Numbered from the stretch's first letter, positions 9,553-18,223 are shown. The stretch is 64,000 bases of DNA from Bacteroidota bacterium (GCA_020160935.1 JAIUPL010000024.1:1-64000); one strand, 5' to 3'. Notes: generated by a model not told the origin, from the sequence alone. Made by a program: numbers and translations.

Positions 9553-10074
9553 ATGAAAATCAAAACTTTATCAAAAAACATCCTGTCGGGATCTTTTGCG
9601 GCGCTGCTGGCATCTGTGTTTTTCACCGCTTTTGGTTGCAAAACGGAAACTACCTGCAAATACAAACCAACGCCCATTTTTGAAGCCGGACTTCCTCATG
9701 TGACACAATATGACTTTCAAAAACAGGGCAGCAAATCACTGGAAAGCCTGCTGCTCGATACAGGCGTGCTGCTGGAAATCGACCAGGACATTTGCAATGA
9801 ATCCCGCCAGGAGTATCGTTTCAATGTAAAAGGAAACTACACTTCATTTCCCGATTCGCTCTGGCTCCGGGAAGCCTCCCGCCAGTTGGTGTTTCTCAGC
9901 ACTTTCTCGCCTAAACAGGCCGCCCTGAAAACCTGGGCCGATGTGATCGAACAACGCCGCGGCGAGATGCGCCTGGGTGAAGACCGCGAAATGGAACCTG
10001 GTATTTTTGTGCGTGTCGACCGCGTGGTTGGCCCGGATGAAAGCACGCTGGTGCTGGTGTTTTTACAGAAGTGA
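9553..10074 (+). CDS. small lipoprotein of unknown function
   Basis: A 173-aa protein starts at the ATG at 9553; the open frame reaches back to 9331 through repeat sequence and a hutI shadow. MKIKTLSKN is followed by a hydrophobic stretch ending in the lipobox FTAFGC, so it is a predicted lipoprotein. The mature part begins CKTETTCKYKPTP and holds a few Cys (CKTETTCK, DICNES) and a long amphipathic second half rich in charged residues. I recognise no family. It is convergent with the flippase gene, only 30 bases away. Confidence 0.75.
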   Translation: MKIKTLSKNILSGSFAALLASVFFTAFGCKTETTCKYKPTPIFEAGLPHVTQYDFQKQGSKSLESLLLDTGVLLEIDQDICNESRQEYRFNVKGNYTSFPDSLWLREASRQLVFLSTFSPKQAALKTWADVIEQRRGEMRLGEDREMEPGIFVRVDRVVGPDESTLVLVFLQK

Positions 10075-10100
10075 GAGGTGAGAAGCGAGATGCGAGAGGA
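10072..10100 (+). repeat. GTGAGAAGCGAGA purine array at stop codon
   Basis: The stop TGA of the lipoprotein is the first of several GTGAGA/GCGAGA words (TGAGAGGTGAGAAGCGAGAT and onward) filling the 30-base gap to the convergent flippase gene. There is no inverted arm. Confidence 0.55.
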
Positions 10101-10104
10101 GGGA

Positions 10105-11598
10105 TTAGCGTTTGAGTTTGGAGGCGAGCATGCGCAGCATGTCGTTGAGGTCGGCCGATAAGCGGAAATAGAAAGCCAGTCCGCCAAAAATCAGGGCATA
10201 CAATCCGGAGCGGATCACAATATCCAGCAGGTCGATGCCTGATTTGGGAATGAAAAATACCAGCCAGTACGCCACAAAACCGGAAACGATGACCCACAGC
10301 GTTTTGGAAGTAAAGGGCTGCAACCTGAATTTATACCACACCAGCACCACACTGATCAGGTTGTAGGATGCCACGGAAATAAGCGTGGCAATGGCAGCGC
10401 CATTGATCCCCATTCGTGGCACCAGCCACAGATTGAGCGAAATATTGGCCACCGCCAGGATGCTGAGCGACACCAGCGCATACAAATAGTATCTCGAATA
10501 ATACATGAGGTAGTTATTCAGCCCGGTGCCCATTTCCACCAGCCGGGAAATGCCGATAAAAAGAATAACAAATTTCCCGGAAGATACCTCCTTGCCGTTT
10601 GGCATGATGTGGAAAAGTTCGTCGACGGAAGTCCAGGCTGCGCCAAAAAGCAAAAAACCTGCTACCAACAGGTTGATAGACACCTTTTTATACAGGTTTT
10701 CCAGTTCCTGACGGTCGTCTTTCGCGAGGTATTGCGCCACGGAAGAAGCGCTGGCCGCATACAGCCCCTTGGTCGGAATATCGATGCCCGCAGCGATGTA
10801 ACCGGCGATGGAATACACGCCCGCATCTTTCAGGGCGCTCATGGAACCTACCATAAATACATCCACTTTAGACGCCAGTTGCAGGGCAAAACCACCCACT
10901 GCCCCGAATAGAATAAACTGCAACAACTCCTTTCGCAGCGCTGGCGTAAAAAAAGCAGGCTGCGGATCCCAGTGCCATTCTTTCAGCCAGCGCAGGTAAA
11001 AAACAAGGCTGAGCATCACCAGCATCGAATGCGCAACCAGCCCGTACAAGGCTGTTTCCAGGGAAATCCATTGTTGCCAAACAGCAATGAGCAACAACGG
11101 CGCAATAATCTTCTGTGAAAAGTCAAGCAACAAGGATGGTACAACAATCCGCTTGAAATTGGAGGAATAGACGCTCAACACCAGCCCGATCGAATAGAAA
11201 AATGCCAGGGGCAAGGCCAGCCAGAAATAAGTCGGCAACAAGGCTTCAGCACCATCTTTTGCCCTTGTCTGCATGAAATGCAGAATGTTATCCCAGAAAA
11301 TGCTGACGACCGCGGTACTGACCAATATCCCAACGCCGCACAACACCGCCAGCACCACCACGAATCCGTGGTGCCCGGAAGTCTTGTCCTGAAAACGGGG
11401 AAAAAAACGAATGGCAACCGTATTGGCTCCAAAGGTGAGCAGTGGCATGCCGATCATACCCACCGATTGCAATACTTGAAATAGCCCGTAGGCCACCAGC
11501 GCATGGGGATATACAAAAAAGGTGCTTACAGCGCCGATCATCAACCCGGCCAGGTTGACAATCGAATACTTCATTGTTTGGCGCCTTATTACCCCCAT
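10105..11598 (-). CDS. polysaccharide flippase (Wzx/MATE-type)
   Basis: A 497-aa integral membrane protein with about 12-14 hydrophobic segments spread over the whole length. The start MGVIRRQTMKYSIVNLAGLM is typical of Bacteroidota lipopolysaccharide/O-antigen flippases, which begin with a short basic stretch, so I keep the ATG at 11598 over the one at 11574. Such proteins flip undecaprenyl-linked sugar repeat units across the inner membrane. The exact substrate cannot be read from the sequence, and no glycosyltransferase cluster surrounds it here. The M43-like protease gene precedes it in the same direction. Confidence 0.85.
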   Translation of the reverse strand: MGVIRRQTMKYSIVNLAGLMIGAVSTFFVYPHALVAYGLFQVLQSVGMIGMPLLTFGANTVAIRFFPRFQDKTSGHHGFVVVLAVLCGVGILVSTAVVSIFWDNILHFMQTRAKDGAEALLPTYFWLALPLAFFYSIGLVLSVYSSNFKRIVVPSLLLDFSQKIIAPLLLIAVWQQWISLETALYGLVAHSMLVMLSLVFYLRWLKEWHWDPQPAFFTPALRKELLQFILFGAVGGFALQLASKVDVFMVGSMSALKDAGVYSIAGYIAAGIDIPTKGLYAASASSVAQYLAKDDRQELENLYKKVSINLLVAGFLLFGAAWTSVDELFHIMPNGKEVSSGKFVILFIGISRLVEMGTGLNNYLMYYSRYYLYALVSLSILAVANISLNLWLVPRMGINGAAIATLISVASYNLISVVLVWYKFRLQPFTSKTLWVIVSGFVAYWLVFFIPKSGIDLLDIVIRSGLYALIFGGLAFYFRLSADLNDMLRMLASKLKR

Positions 11599-11605
11599 TA
11601 TTCTT

Positions 11606-11667
11606 CAAACTACATGACTACTGTAGACTGCTGACTGACCACTGTCGACTGTTGACTATCAACTTTA
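11606..11667 (-). repeat. AGTCAACAGTCGACAGT word array at stop codon
   Basis: On the minus strand, directly after the stop TAA of the metalloprotease, the words AGTCAACAGTC, GACAGTGGTC, AGTCAGCAGTC and TACAGTAGTC follow one another. This variation on a 10-base CAGTC unit runs almost to the flippase start. Confidence 0.65.
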
Positions 11668-13167
11668 CTCCGTCACCGCCATTCTTTTCAGCAGCACGCC
11701 TTTTTCATTTTGCAGGGAAATGATGTAAATGCCTGCTTCCAGCGCGTCCGTTTCTATTTCCAGTCGATTGTCGCCCGGGTAAATACGCAGGTCGCGCTGC
11801 ATGCAAACACGTCCTGCTGCGTCGGTAACGCTGAGTTTGGCGGAAAGCGATTCGTCCGAACTGATGTTAAGAATGGCTGGTTGCCCTCCTGCAACAGGGT
11901 TAGGCGCCAGTTCGGCAATCACCGAACGCTCCAGTTCGTTGGTAGCGGAGATGTTGCGGGTTTTGAGTATGCCCACTTGTGTGTTTTCGTTGGGATTGCA
12001 AACGTCCCATTCGTTGTACGTGCGCACACGCCAGTACAGCGTGCGGTTGTTGGGCATGGCTTGTGTTACCGTTACACTCGTTTCGTTGTACAAGGTTTTG
12101 TAAAACAGTCGGTTAATCACGCTCATAGAAGGCGTGAGGAACACTTCAACGACATAAATCGTGGCATTGGGAACGGGATTCCACACCAGTTCGAAGTTGT
12201 TGTATTGAACGATGTGCGAGTCGATCGGGCTTACCAGTTCGGCCGCCAGTTCGTCATCTACACCAATACCGGGCTCCGAAACCTGCAGGTAACTATCGTG
12301 TTCCGTTTGCAAATTGGCGCGCATAGCGGCAATCTGTTCGGGCGAAAAACGCGAGGCACACACGTCAGAAGCATATCCCATAATCAGGGTAGCATCCGAA
12401 CGGAAAGACACATTGTTTGGATCATGCTGTAATTGTTCGCTTTCATGCTCGTCCGTACACTGCCAGCGGTAGTTGAGGTAATCAGGTGGCGTATCGCAAA
12501 AGAAATCGCCGGCATTTTCACAATTGGAGCCATCGGTACGTTCCACCTCTTTGTTGCCCATCGTATTGGGAGCAGGCTGAGAATAATCCCAATCGGTACC
12601 TTCCCACCCCGAGAATGGGTGAGGAAGTGAAAGATGGTGGCCTGCTTCATGCGACCAGGTGGTGTTGTTTTCACTCGAACAGCCAGTGCCAAGCACGATG
12701 GCGTCTCTCCACGCATAACCGCAGTTGCCGGCAGGATCGCCCACTACAAAGGCATTCAGTCGACCGGGAATTTTATTCTGATCGATCATTTCTGCACCAC
12801 CAGGCCAGTAATCATGCTCATACCAGTCGGAATTGTTGATAAATCGAACCGGATCGCCCGGTACCAGGTAGAACTGGATATTGGCATCGGTGTACAACTC
12901 GTTCATCCTGCAAATGGCACGCACCGCTTTGTCGAAAGGAAACAGGTTGGTACCCTGGTCGGTGCCAATAATGTGCACCGTAACAGGTACATACAGGGTT
13001 TCATCCGAGCGCGAAGAAGTTATTTCATACCGGTGGTCTTTGTACCACTCCATCCAGGGTGTTACTCCGGCATTGCCACACCAGTTATTATTCAGGAGTT
13101 GGGCTTGCGCAGCCGAGTAGATACAAAACAAGGCTACAGAAAGGATGATTTGTTTGCAGGACATCAC
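11665..13167 (-). CDS. secreted M43/pappalysin-like metalloprotease, T9SS type A
   Basis: A 500-aa secreted protease. MMSCKQIILSVALFCIYSAA is a signal peptide cleaved near QAQ. The zinc site HEAGHHLSLPH (H173, E174, H177, H183) fits the metzincin HExxHxxGxxH pattern, except that Ser180 replaces the usual Gly. The downstream LIMGYASDVCASRFSPEQ supplies the Met-turn and the C...F..Q context of M43 peptidases. An FN3-like module (about 305-405) precedes a C-terminal type A sorting domain (about 420-500: LAPNPVAGGQ ... LEAGIYIISLQ). It should act outside the cell or on the surface; the substrate is unknown. Confidence 0.88.
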   Translation of the reverse strand: MMSCKQIILSVALFCIYSAAQAQLLNNNWCGNAGVTPWMEWYKDHRYEITSSRSDETLYVPVTVHIIGTDQGTNLFPFDKAVRAICRMNELYTDANIQFYLVPGDPVRFINNSDWYEHDYWPGGAEMIDQNKIPGRLNAFVVGDPAGNCGYAWRDAIVLGTGCSSENNTTWSHEAGHHLSLPHPFSGWEGTDWDYSQPAPNTMGNKEVERTDGSNCENAGDFFCDTPPDYLNYRWQCTDEHESEQLQHDPNNVSFRSDATLIMGYASDVCASRFSPEQIAAMRANLQTEHDSYLQVSEPGIGVDDELAAELVSPIDSHIVQYNNFELVWNPVPNATIYVVEVFLTPSMSVINRLFYKTLYNETSVTVTQAMPNNRTLYWRVRTYNEWDVCNPNENTQVGILKTRNISATNELERSVIAELAPNPVAGGQPAILNISSDESLSAKLSVTDAAGRVCMQRDLRIYPGDNRLEIETDALEAGIYIISLQNEKGVLLKRMAVTE

Positions 13168-13284
13168 AGTTGAGTTATAGTTGGTCGCACAAAAATCGCA
13201 ACTCTGTTGGCAATAAAGGTACTCGTTGGATTTTTTTTACGGCCAACCAGCGACAATTCTGTTTTCGATTGGAGGATTAGGGGC

Positions 13285-13341
13285 ATTCTGTTCGGCTTCG
13301 CCTCCCAAGTCCCCCATTCGGGAGGCGAAGCCGAACAGAAT
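13285..13341 (-). terminator. 22-bp stem hairpin downstream of paaA
   Basis: Arms 13285-13306 and 13320-13341 are perfect complements (core TTCGGCTTCGCCTCCC) with a 13-base loop. It lies 17 bases beyond the paaA stop on the minus strand. A strong T tract is missing on the minus side, whereas a T run follows on the plus side (13345-13351). It may also shield the promoter of the protease gene. Confidence 0.6.
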
Positions 13342-13357
13342 ATCCTTTTTTAATCTC

Positions 13358-14314
13358 TCACGCTGCTTTGGTTTGCGCTGTGCGCTGGCGTTTCTTTTCG
13401 GCATAAGCCAGCGCGGCTTCCCGCACCCAGGCGCCTTCTTCATGCGCTTCCACGCGGGTACGCAGGCGTTGGCGGTTGCAAGGGCCGTTGCCGTTCACCA
13501 CATTCCAGAATTCTTCCCAGTCGATCGCTCCGAAGTCGTAGTGGCCGCGTTCCTCATTCCAGCGCAAATCCGGGTCGGGAATTGTCAGCCCCAGTACTTT
13601 CACCTGTTCGGCAATCATGTCGACAAAGCGCTGGCGCAATTCGTCGTTGCTGAAACGTTTGATTTTCCATTTCATGCTCTGTGCGCTGTTGGGCGAGGCG
13701 TCGTCGGAGGGCCCGAACATCATCACAGCAGGCCAGTACCAGCGGTTGATGGCGTCCTGTGCCATGTCGCGTTGTTCGGGCGAACCTTTGGCCAGCGTCA
13801 GCAATATTTCAAAACCCTGTCGCTGGTGAAAACTTTCTTCCTTGCAAATGCGCACCATAGCGCGGGCGTATGGCCCATAGGAACAACGGCAAATAGGCAC
13901 CTGATTCAGGATGGCAGCGCCATCTACCAGCCAGCCAATGGCGCCCATATCGGCCCAGGAAATAGTCGGATAGTTGAAAATGGAAGAGTATTTTGCTTTG
14001 CCGGAATGCAAATCGGCAATCATTTCGTCGCGACTCGTCCCCAACGTTTCGGCAGCGGAATACAGGTAAAGGCCGTGGCCTGCTTCATCCTGCACTTTGG
14101 CCAGCAAAATGGCCTTGCGTTTGAGCGAAGGCGCCCGCGAAATCCAGTTGCCTTCGGGCAACATCCCTACGATTTCGGAATGCGCGTGCTGGCTGATCTG
14201 GCGAACCAGCGTTTTGCGGTAGGCATCGGGCATCCAGTCTTTGGGCTCAATGCGGATATCAGCATCTATTTTAGCCTGAAATTCGGCTTCGAGTGAGTGC
14301 GTGGTGGCAGACAT
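13358..14314 (-). CDS. paaA: phenylacetyl-CoA epoxidase subunit A
   Basis: PaaA is the catalytic di-iron subunit of ring 1,2-phenylacetyl-CoA epoxidase. The 318-aa length fits the family. Both ferritin-like iron motifs are present: [20 protein letters not shown] (ExxH) and [15 protein letters not shown] (ExxH). Other conserved stretches are [51 protein letters not shown] and [20 protein letters not shown] chose the ATG at 14314; the frame to 14491 reads through an A/C-rich repeat. PaaB, PaaC, PaaD and PaaE are not next to it: the neighbours are a protease and an Lrp regulator. The gene is therefore an orphan here, and its partners must be elsewhere or absent. Confidence 0.92.
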   Translation of the reverse strand: MSATTHSLEAEFQAKIDADIRIEPKDWMPDAYRKTLVRQISQHAHSEIVGMLPEGNWISRAPSLKRKAILLAKVQDEAGHGLYLYSAAETLGTSRDEMIADLHSGKAKYSSIFNYPTISWADMGAIGWLVDGAAILNQVPICRCSYGPYARAMVRICKEESFHQRQGFEILLTLAKGSPEQRDMAQDAINRWYWPAVMMFGPSDDASPNSAQSMKWKIKRFSNDELRQRFVDMIAEQVKVLGLTIPDPDLRWNEERGHYDFGAIDWEEFWNVVNGNGPCNRQRLRTRVEAHEEGAWVREAALAYAEKKRQRTAQTKAA

Positions 14315-14356
14315 ACAAGTGGGTGGGTGGGCTGTTTTATTGGCAAAGATACTGTA

Positions 14357-14561
14357 AGTGTTTTTGTGTTTTTGTGTTTTAGTGTTTTGGAGACTTCGCG
14401 CTTGGCATTTAGTTGTAAGGATGAGAGTTTTCAAAAATCCGTATGCACACGGTTTTCTGAACACTCCCCTGAATTCCATCACAAATGCCAAGCGCGAAGC
14501 ACTTCAAAAACACCAAAACACAAAAACACAAAAACACAAAAACACAAAAACACAAAATTCA
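14357..14561. repeat. long inverted repeat of GTGTTTTT words
   Basis: The left arm (14357-14410) is built of GTGTTTTT words plus CTTCGCGCTTGGCATTT. The right arm (14483-about 14556) is AAATGCCAAGCGCGAAG plus ACACAAAA words. The arms pair over more than 50 bases with a few mismatches. The loop contains a smaller imperfect palindrome around TCCGTATGCACACGG. The array ends at the stop TGA (14559-14561) of the Lrp gene and fills the gap to paaA. Confidence 0.8.
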
Positions 14562-15032
14562 CAAAGGTACCCCCGTTTCATACTTCAATTCCGTCAGAAC
14601 AAACGAACTCTGCGCATTTCCCACATTGTCGAGCCGGGCCAGTTTATCTACAATAAAATGCTGATATTCAGCCATATCGCGCACCACAACTTTTAAAAGG
14701 TAGTCGAATCCGCCGGCAATGTGCAGCACTTCTGTCACTTCCGGAAGGGCACAAACGGATTGTTCAAATTGTTTGAGGCGCTCCAGTGCATGCTCTTTGA
14801 GTGAAACTGCGCACATCACCAACAGAGATTTATCCACTTTTGTTCGATCTACCAGGGCTACGTATCCCCGAATAATGCCTGAACGCTCGAGGCGTCTGAT
14901 CCGTTCATACACGGGCGTGGTGGAAAGTTGGAGTTGAGCGGCAATTTCCTTGTGGGTCATAAAAGCATCTTTTTGAAGGAGCCGCAGGATGGTCAGGTCG
15001 GTGGAATCGAGCAGGGTAGTAGAAGCAGCCAT
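14559..15032 (-). CDS. Lrp/AsnC-family transcriptional regulator
   Basis: A 157-aa protein of usual Lrp length. The N-terminal AsnC-type helix-turn-helix (about 8-60: LDSTDLTILRLLQKDAF, THKEIAAQLQLSTTPVYERI, RRLERSGIIRGY) is followed by a RAM ligand-binding domain (about 65-150: MCAVSLKEHALERLKQFEQS, GGFDYLLKVVVRDMAEYQHF). It is divergent from the methionine gamma-lyase-type gene at 15191 across 158 bases. This is the usual arrangement for a local Lrp regulator of an amino-acid catabolic gene. The effector is probably a sulfur or branched amino acid, by inference from the neighbour. Confidence 0.93.
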   Translation of the reverse strand: MAASTTLLDSTDLTILRLLQKDAFMTHKEIAAQLQLSTTPVYERIRRLERSGIIRGYVALVDRTKVDKSLLVMCAVSLKEHALERLKQFEQSVCALPEVTEVLHIAGGFDYLLKVVVRDMAEYQHFIVDKLARLDNVGNAQSSFVLTELKYETGVPL

Positions 15033-15094
15033 GTAATACAGTAGAATATTTTTCCGGAAACGATTGATTGAATTCCTGTTTTTAGATGTTTTTT

Positions 15095-15174
15095 CTGAAA
15101 TGAATGTAATGATAGATTTATTTTCTGCAATTCATTAAAATTTTGGAATGAATATGCTAGTCTGATCACATTTG
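15095..15174 (+). promoter_or_regulatory. candidate promoter with Lrp-like operator repeats
   Basis: Three related words lie in the divergent spacer: CTGAAATGAATG (15095-15106), CTGCAATTCATT (15125-15136) and TTGGAATGAATATG (15143-15156). They share an AATGAAT/ATTCATT core in both orientations. CACATTTG (15167-15174), one mismatch from TAnnTTTG, with TTTG at 15142-15145, could be the promoter for the 15191 gene. Binding by the adjacent Lrp protein is inference. Confidence 0.4.
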
Positions 15175-15190
15175 CAGAAAATACCTGACC

Positions 15191-16444
15191 ATGCAAAATC
15201 ATTCCTTTCATCCGGAAAGCCTCATGATGTCTTACGGATACCGGCCCGAATGGTCGGAAGGCGCCATCAAATGCCCCATTTTCCAAACCTCCACGTTTGT
15301 ATTTCCTTCGGCTGAAGAAGGCAAGGCGCATTTTGAAGTGGCCTATGGCCTGCGCGACCGCCGGGACGGCGAGCGGGAAGGCCTGATTTACAGCCGCATC
15401 AACAACCCCGATCTGGAAATTCTGGAAAACCGCCTGTGCCTTTGGGACAAGGCCGACGATTGTGCCGTGTTTGAAAGTGGAATGGGCGCTATCACCACCG
15501 TGCTGCTCGAATTCCTGAAACCCGGCGACTTGCTCGTACACACCACGCCTTTGTATGGCGGCGTCGACCATTTTATACGCCACTTTTTGCCAAAAATGGG
15601 GGTACACACGATGGAATTTCACCCAGGCGATTCACAGGAAATGCTGGAATCACAAATCCAGGCTACCGGCCATGCCGACCGGCTGGCGATGATTTACGTG
15701 GAAACTCCGGCCAATCCTACCAATGCTTTATACGACCTGCAAATGTGCCGCTCGGTAGCCGACCGTTTTTCCAATTCCGAAAAACGGGTGCTGGTAGCCG
15801 TCGACAATACCTATATGGGCCCTGTTTGGCAGCATCCGCTGCGCTGGGGCGCCGATTTTTCCATATACTCGGCTACCAAATACATTGGTGGCCACAGCGA
15901 CGTGATTGCAGGCGCTGTTTGTGGCAACAATGGCAACATGAAGCGCGTAAAAGGACTTCGTACTTTTCTGGGAAATATGGCCGGACCCTGGACGGGCTGG
16001 CTCCTGCTGCGCAGCCTCGAAACCCTGCACCTGCGCATGGAACGGCAGGCTTCTACTGCCGCACAAGTAGCGGCTTTTCTGCAATCGCATGCCAAAGTAG
16101 AAAAAGTGCATTATCTCGGTTTCCTCGACCCGCAGCGCGATGCACAGCAATACGACATTTTCAAACGCCAATACACGTCTGCCGGCGCTATGCTGTCATT
16201 TGAAGTACGCGGCGGGGAAGCGGCGGCATTTAAAGTGCTCAATCAATTGAAAATGATCAAATTAGCCGTTAGTCTTGGAGGCACGGAGTCGCTCGCGCAG
16301 CACCCCGACACCATGACGCATGTAGGTGTGGCGCTGGAACACAAACGCGCCCTGGGCATTACGCCGGGTATGATTCGCCTGTCGGTAGGTGTGGAACATC
16401 CCGATGATTTGATATGGGATTTGAGGCAGGCGCTGCTGGATTGA
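15191..16444 (+). CDS. PLP-dependent cystathionine gamma-synthase/methionine gamma-lyase family enzyme
   Basis: A 417-aa member of the Cys/Met metabolism PLP family. The fold-type I motifs are clear: YSRINNPDLEILENRL, ESGMGAITTVLLEFLKPGD, TTPLYGGVDHFI, VAVDNTYMGPVWQHPLRWGA, and the PLP lysine in YSATKYIGGHSDVIAGAV. SLGGTESLAQHPDTMTH and RLSVGVEHPDDLIWDL close the C-terminal domain. The family covers cystathionine gamma-synthase, cystathionine gamma-lyase and methionine gamma-lyase, and the sequence alone does not decide. Pairing with a divergent Lrp regulator fits a catabolic lyase acting on methionine (compare the mde-type arrangement), so I favour methionine gamma-lyase without naming it. 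Confidence 0.85.
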   Translation: MQNHSFHPESLMMSYGYRPEWSEGAIKCPIFQTSTFVFPSAEEGKAHFEVAYGLRDRRDGEREGLIYSRINNPDLEILENRLCLWDKADDCAVFESGMGAITTVLLEFLKPGDLLVHTTPLYGGVDHFIRHFLPKMGVHTMEFHPGDSQEMLESQIQATGHADRLAMIYVETPANPTNALYDLQMCRSVADRFSNSEKRVLVAVDNTYMGPVWQHPLRWGADFSIYSATKYIGGHSDVIAGAVCGNNGNMKRVKGLRTFLGNMAGPWTGWLLLRSLETLHLRMERQASTAAQVAAFLQSHAKVEKVHYLGFLDPQRDAQQYDIFKRQYTSAGAMLSFEVRGGEAAAFKVLNQLKMIKLAVSLGGTESLAQHPDTMTHVGVALEHKRALGITPGMIRLSVGVEHPDDLIWDLRQALLD

Positions 16445-16474
16445 CGATTGCCGATGTTCGGAAAATGGAAAAGC

Positions 16475-16732
16475 GACTATTCGCATATTGTACCTCTGTG
16501 TTACGTTGGTTACAATACAACAATAGCCAAGCGTTATTCAGGAGGTGGTATGGGCTTTAGCCCGTCGGGATAGCGCCATTCATGGCGCTCTAAAAAATAA
16601 TAAATAAAACGCCTTAAAAGGCGCTATCCCGACGGGCTAAAGCCCATACCACCACCTGAATAACGCTTGGCGTATCTCGCATATAGGTTTTGCCAACTGT
16701 AAAAAGGGACAGGGTACAATATGCGGATAGTC
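16475..16732. repeat. nested palindromic element, family B copy 1
   Basis: The inner arms 16526-16577 and 16620-16671 pair over 52 bases with one mismatch. They include GGCTTTAGCCCGTCGGGA and end in GCCAAG/CTTGGC. The outer arms 16475-16494 and 16713-16732 (CATATTGTAC against GTACAATATG) pair over 20 bases with one mismatch. A second related copy lies at 42843-43309. It fills the 306-base gap between two convergent genes, which holds no gene. It resembles a REP/MITE-like element. Confidence 0.85.
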
Positions 16733-16750
16733 ACTACCGTAAATTTAGAA

Positions 16751-18223
16751 TCAAACCCTCGCCACCAGTGCCTCGTCCTTGCTCTCCAGCAACGACGATC
16801 CCATCAGGTATTCATCTACCTGTCGGGCGCATTCGCGGCCTTCGCTGATGGCCCAGACGACCAGCGATTGTCCGCGGCGCATATCGCCGGCAGTGAACAC
16901 CTTGGCGATGTTCGTTTTGAAGGCTTTTTCAGTGGCGCGCACATTGCCGCGTTCGTCGAGTTCCACATCCAGTTCCTGTAAGAGTCCTTTTTGCTGCGGA
17001 TGCAGGAAACCCATGGCCAGCAAGGCCAGTTCGCAGGGGATTTCGCGTTCGGTGCCCTCAATTTCCTCAAAACGAGCGGGTCTTCCATCCGGCCCGGCTT
17101 TCCATTCAAGGTCGACCACGCGCAGGGCGCGAAGTTTGCCTTTGGCATCGCCGAGAAATGCTTTGGTGAGGATGGCCCATTGGCGCATACAACCTTCCTC
17201 GTGCGAGGTGGAGGTTTTCAGCAGCATGGGGTAGGTGGGCCAGGGCATGTTGGCAGTGCGCTCTTTGGGCGGCACAGGCAGCAGTTCAAACTGCGTTATC
17301 GAAGCGGCGCCCTGCCGTTTGGAGGTGCCCACGCAGTCGCTGCCGGTGTCGCCACCGCCGATGACCACCACATTTTTTCCGGTAGCCAGAATATCCGTTG
17401 TGGAAACGGGCCGCTCGGACACCCGTTTGTTTTGCTGCTTCAAAAAATCCATGGCAAAATGCACGCCGTCGAGGCTGCGGCCCGGCGCTTCCAGGTCGCG
17501 TGGGATGGTGGAGCCACCCGCCAGCACTACGGCCTGAAATTCGCGCAAGAGGTCGTTGACCGGTATGTTTTCGCCCACATTGGCATTGCAGCGGAAGGTA
17601 ATGCCTTCGGCTTCCATGAGTTGAATGCGGCGGTCGATGACCGATTTTTCCAGTTTGAAATCCGGAATGCCGTAGCGCAGCAAGCCGCCGGGTGCATCGT
17701 CGCGTTCAAAAACCGTCACGCTGTGCCCCGCGCTGTTGAGTTGGGCGGCAGCAGCCAGCCCGGCAGGGCCGGAGCCGACTACTGCTACTTTTTTGCCGGT
17801 GCGTACGAATACCTTGCGCGGCTGCACATAGCCTTCCTGAAAGGCTATTTCTATGATGTGTTTTTCAATTTCCTCGATGGCCACAGGGGGCTGATTAATG
17901 CCCAGCACGCAGGCGCTTTCACAGGGGGCAGGACAAATGCGGCCCGTGAATTCGGGGAAATTATTGGTGGAAGCCAGGATTTCGTAGGCTTCTTTCCAGT
18001 CGCTGCGGTACACCGCGTCGTTGAACTCCGGAATGATATTGCCCAACGGACATCCGTGGTGGCAAAATGGCACGCCACAGTTCATGCAGCGCGCTGCCTG
18101 CTCGTTGAGTTGGGGTTTTTCAAACAATTGAACAAATTCGCGGTAATGCTGAATCCGCGTGTCCGCCTTTTCCTTATTGGGTGTTTGGCGGGTATATTCT
18201 ATGAAACCTGTTGGTTTGCCCAT
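16751..18223 (-). CDS. gltD: glutamate synthase (NADPH) small subunit
   Basis: GltD supplies NADPH electrons, through FAD and Fe-S centres, to GltB for making two glutamates from glutamine and 2-oxoglutarate. The 490-aa protein has the N-terminal Cys clusters CMNCGVPFCHHGCPLGN and CPAPCESACV. The FAD Rossmann motif VAVVGSGPAGLAAAAQL and the NADPH Rossmann motif VVVIGGGDTGSDCVGTSKR follow, with a C-terminal FTAGDMRRGQSLVVWAISEG. The start is the ATG at 18223 (MGKPTGFIEYTRQ); upstream is only repeat. It lies downstream of gltB in the same direction with a 168-base spacer filled by repeat arrays. Confidence 0.95.
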   Translation of the reverse strand: MGKPTGFIEYTRQTPNKEKADTRIQHYREFVQLFEKPQLNEQAARCMNCGVPFCHHGCPLGNIIPEFNDAVYRSDWKEAYEILASTNNFPEFTGRICPAPCESACVLGINQPPVAIEEIEKHIIEIAFQEGYVQPRKVFVRTGKKVAVVGSGPAGLAAAAQLNSAGHSVTVFERDDAPGGLLRYGIPDFKLEKSVIDRRIQLMEAEGITFRCNANVGENIPVNDLLREFQAVVLAGGSTIPRDLEAPGRSLDGVHFAMDFLKQQNKRVSERPVSTTDILATGKNVVVIGGGDTGSDCVGTSKRQGAASITQFELLPVPPKERTANMPWPTYPMLLKTSTSHEEGCMRQWAILTKAFLGDAKGKLRALRVVDLEWKAGPDGRPARFEEIEGTEREIPCELALLAMGFLHPQQKGLLQELDVELDERGNVRATEKAFKTNIAKVFTAGDMRRGQSLVVWAISEGRECARQVDEYLMGSSLLESKDEALVARV

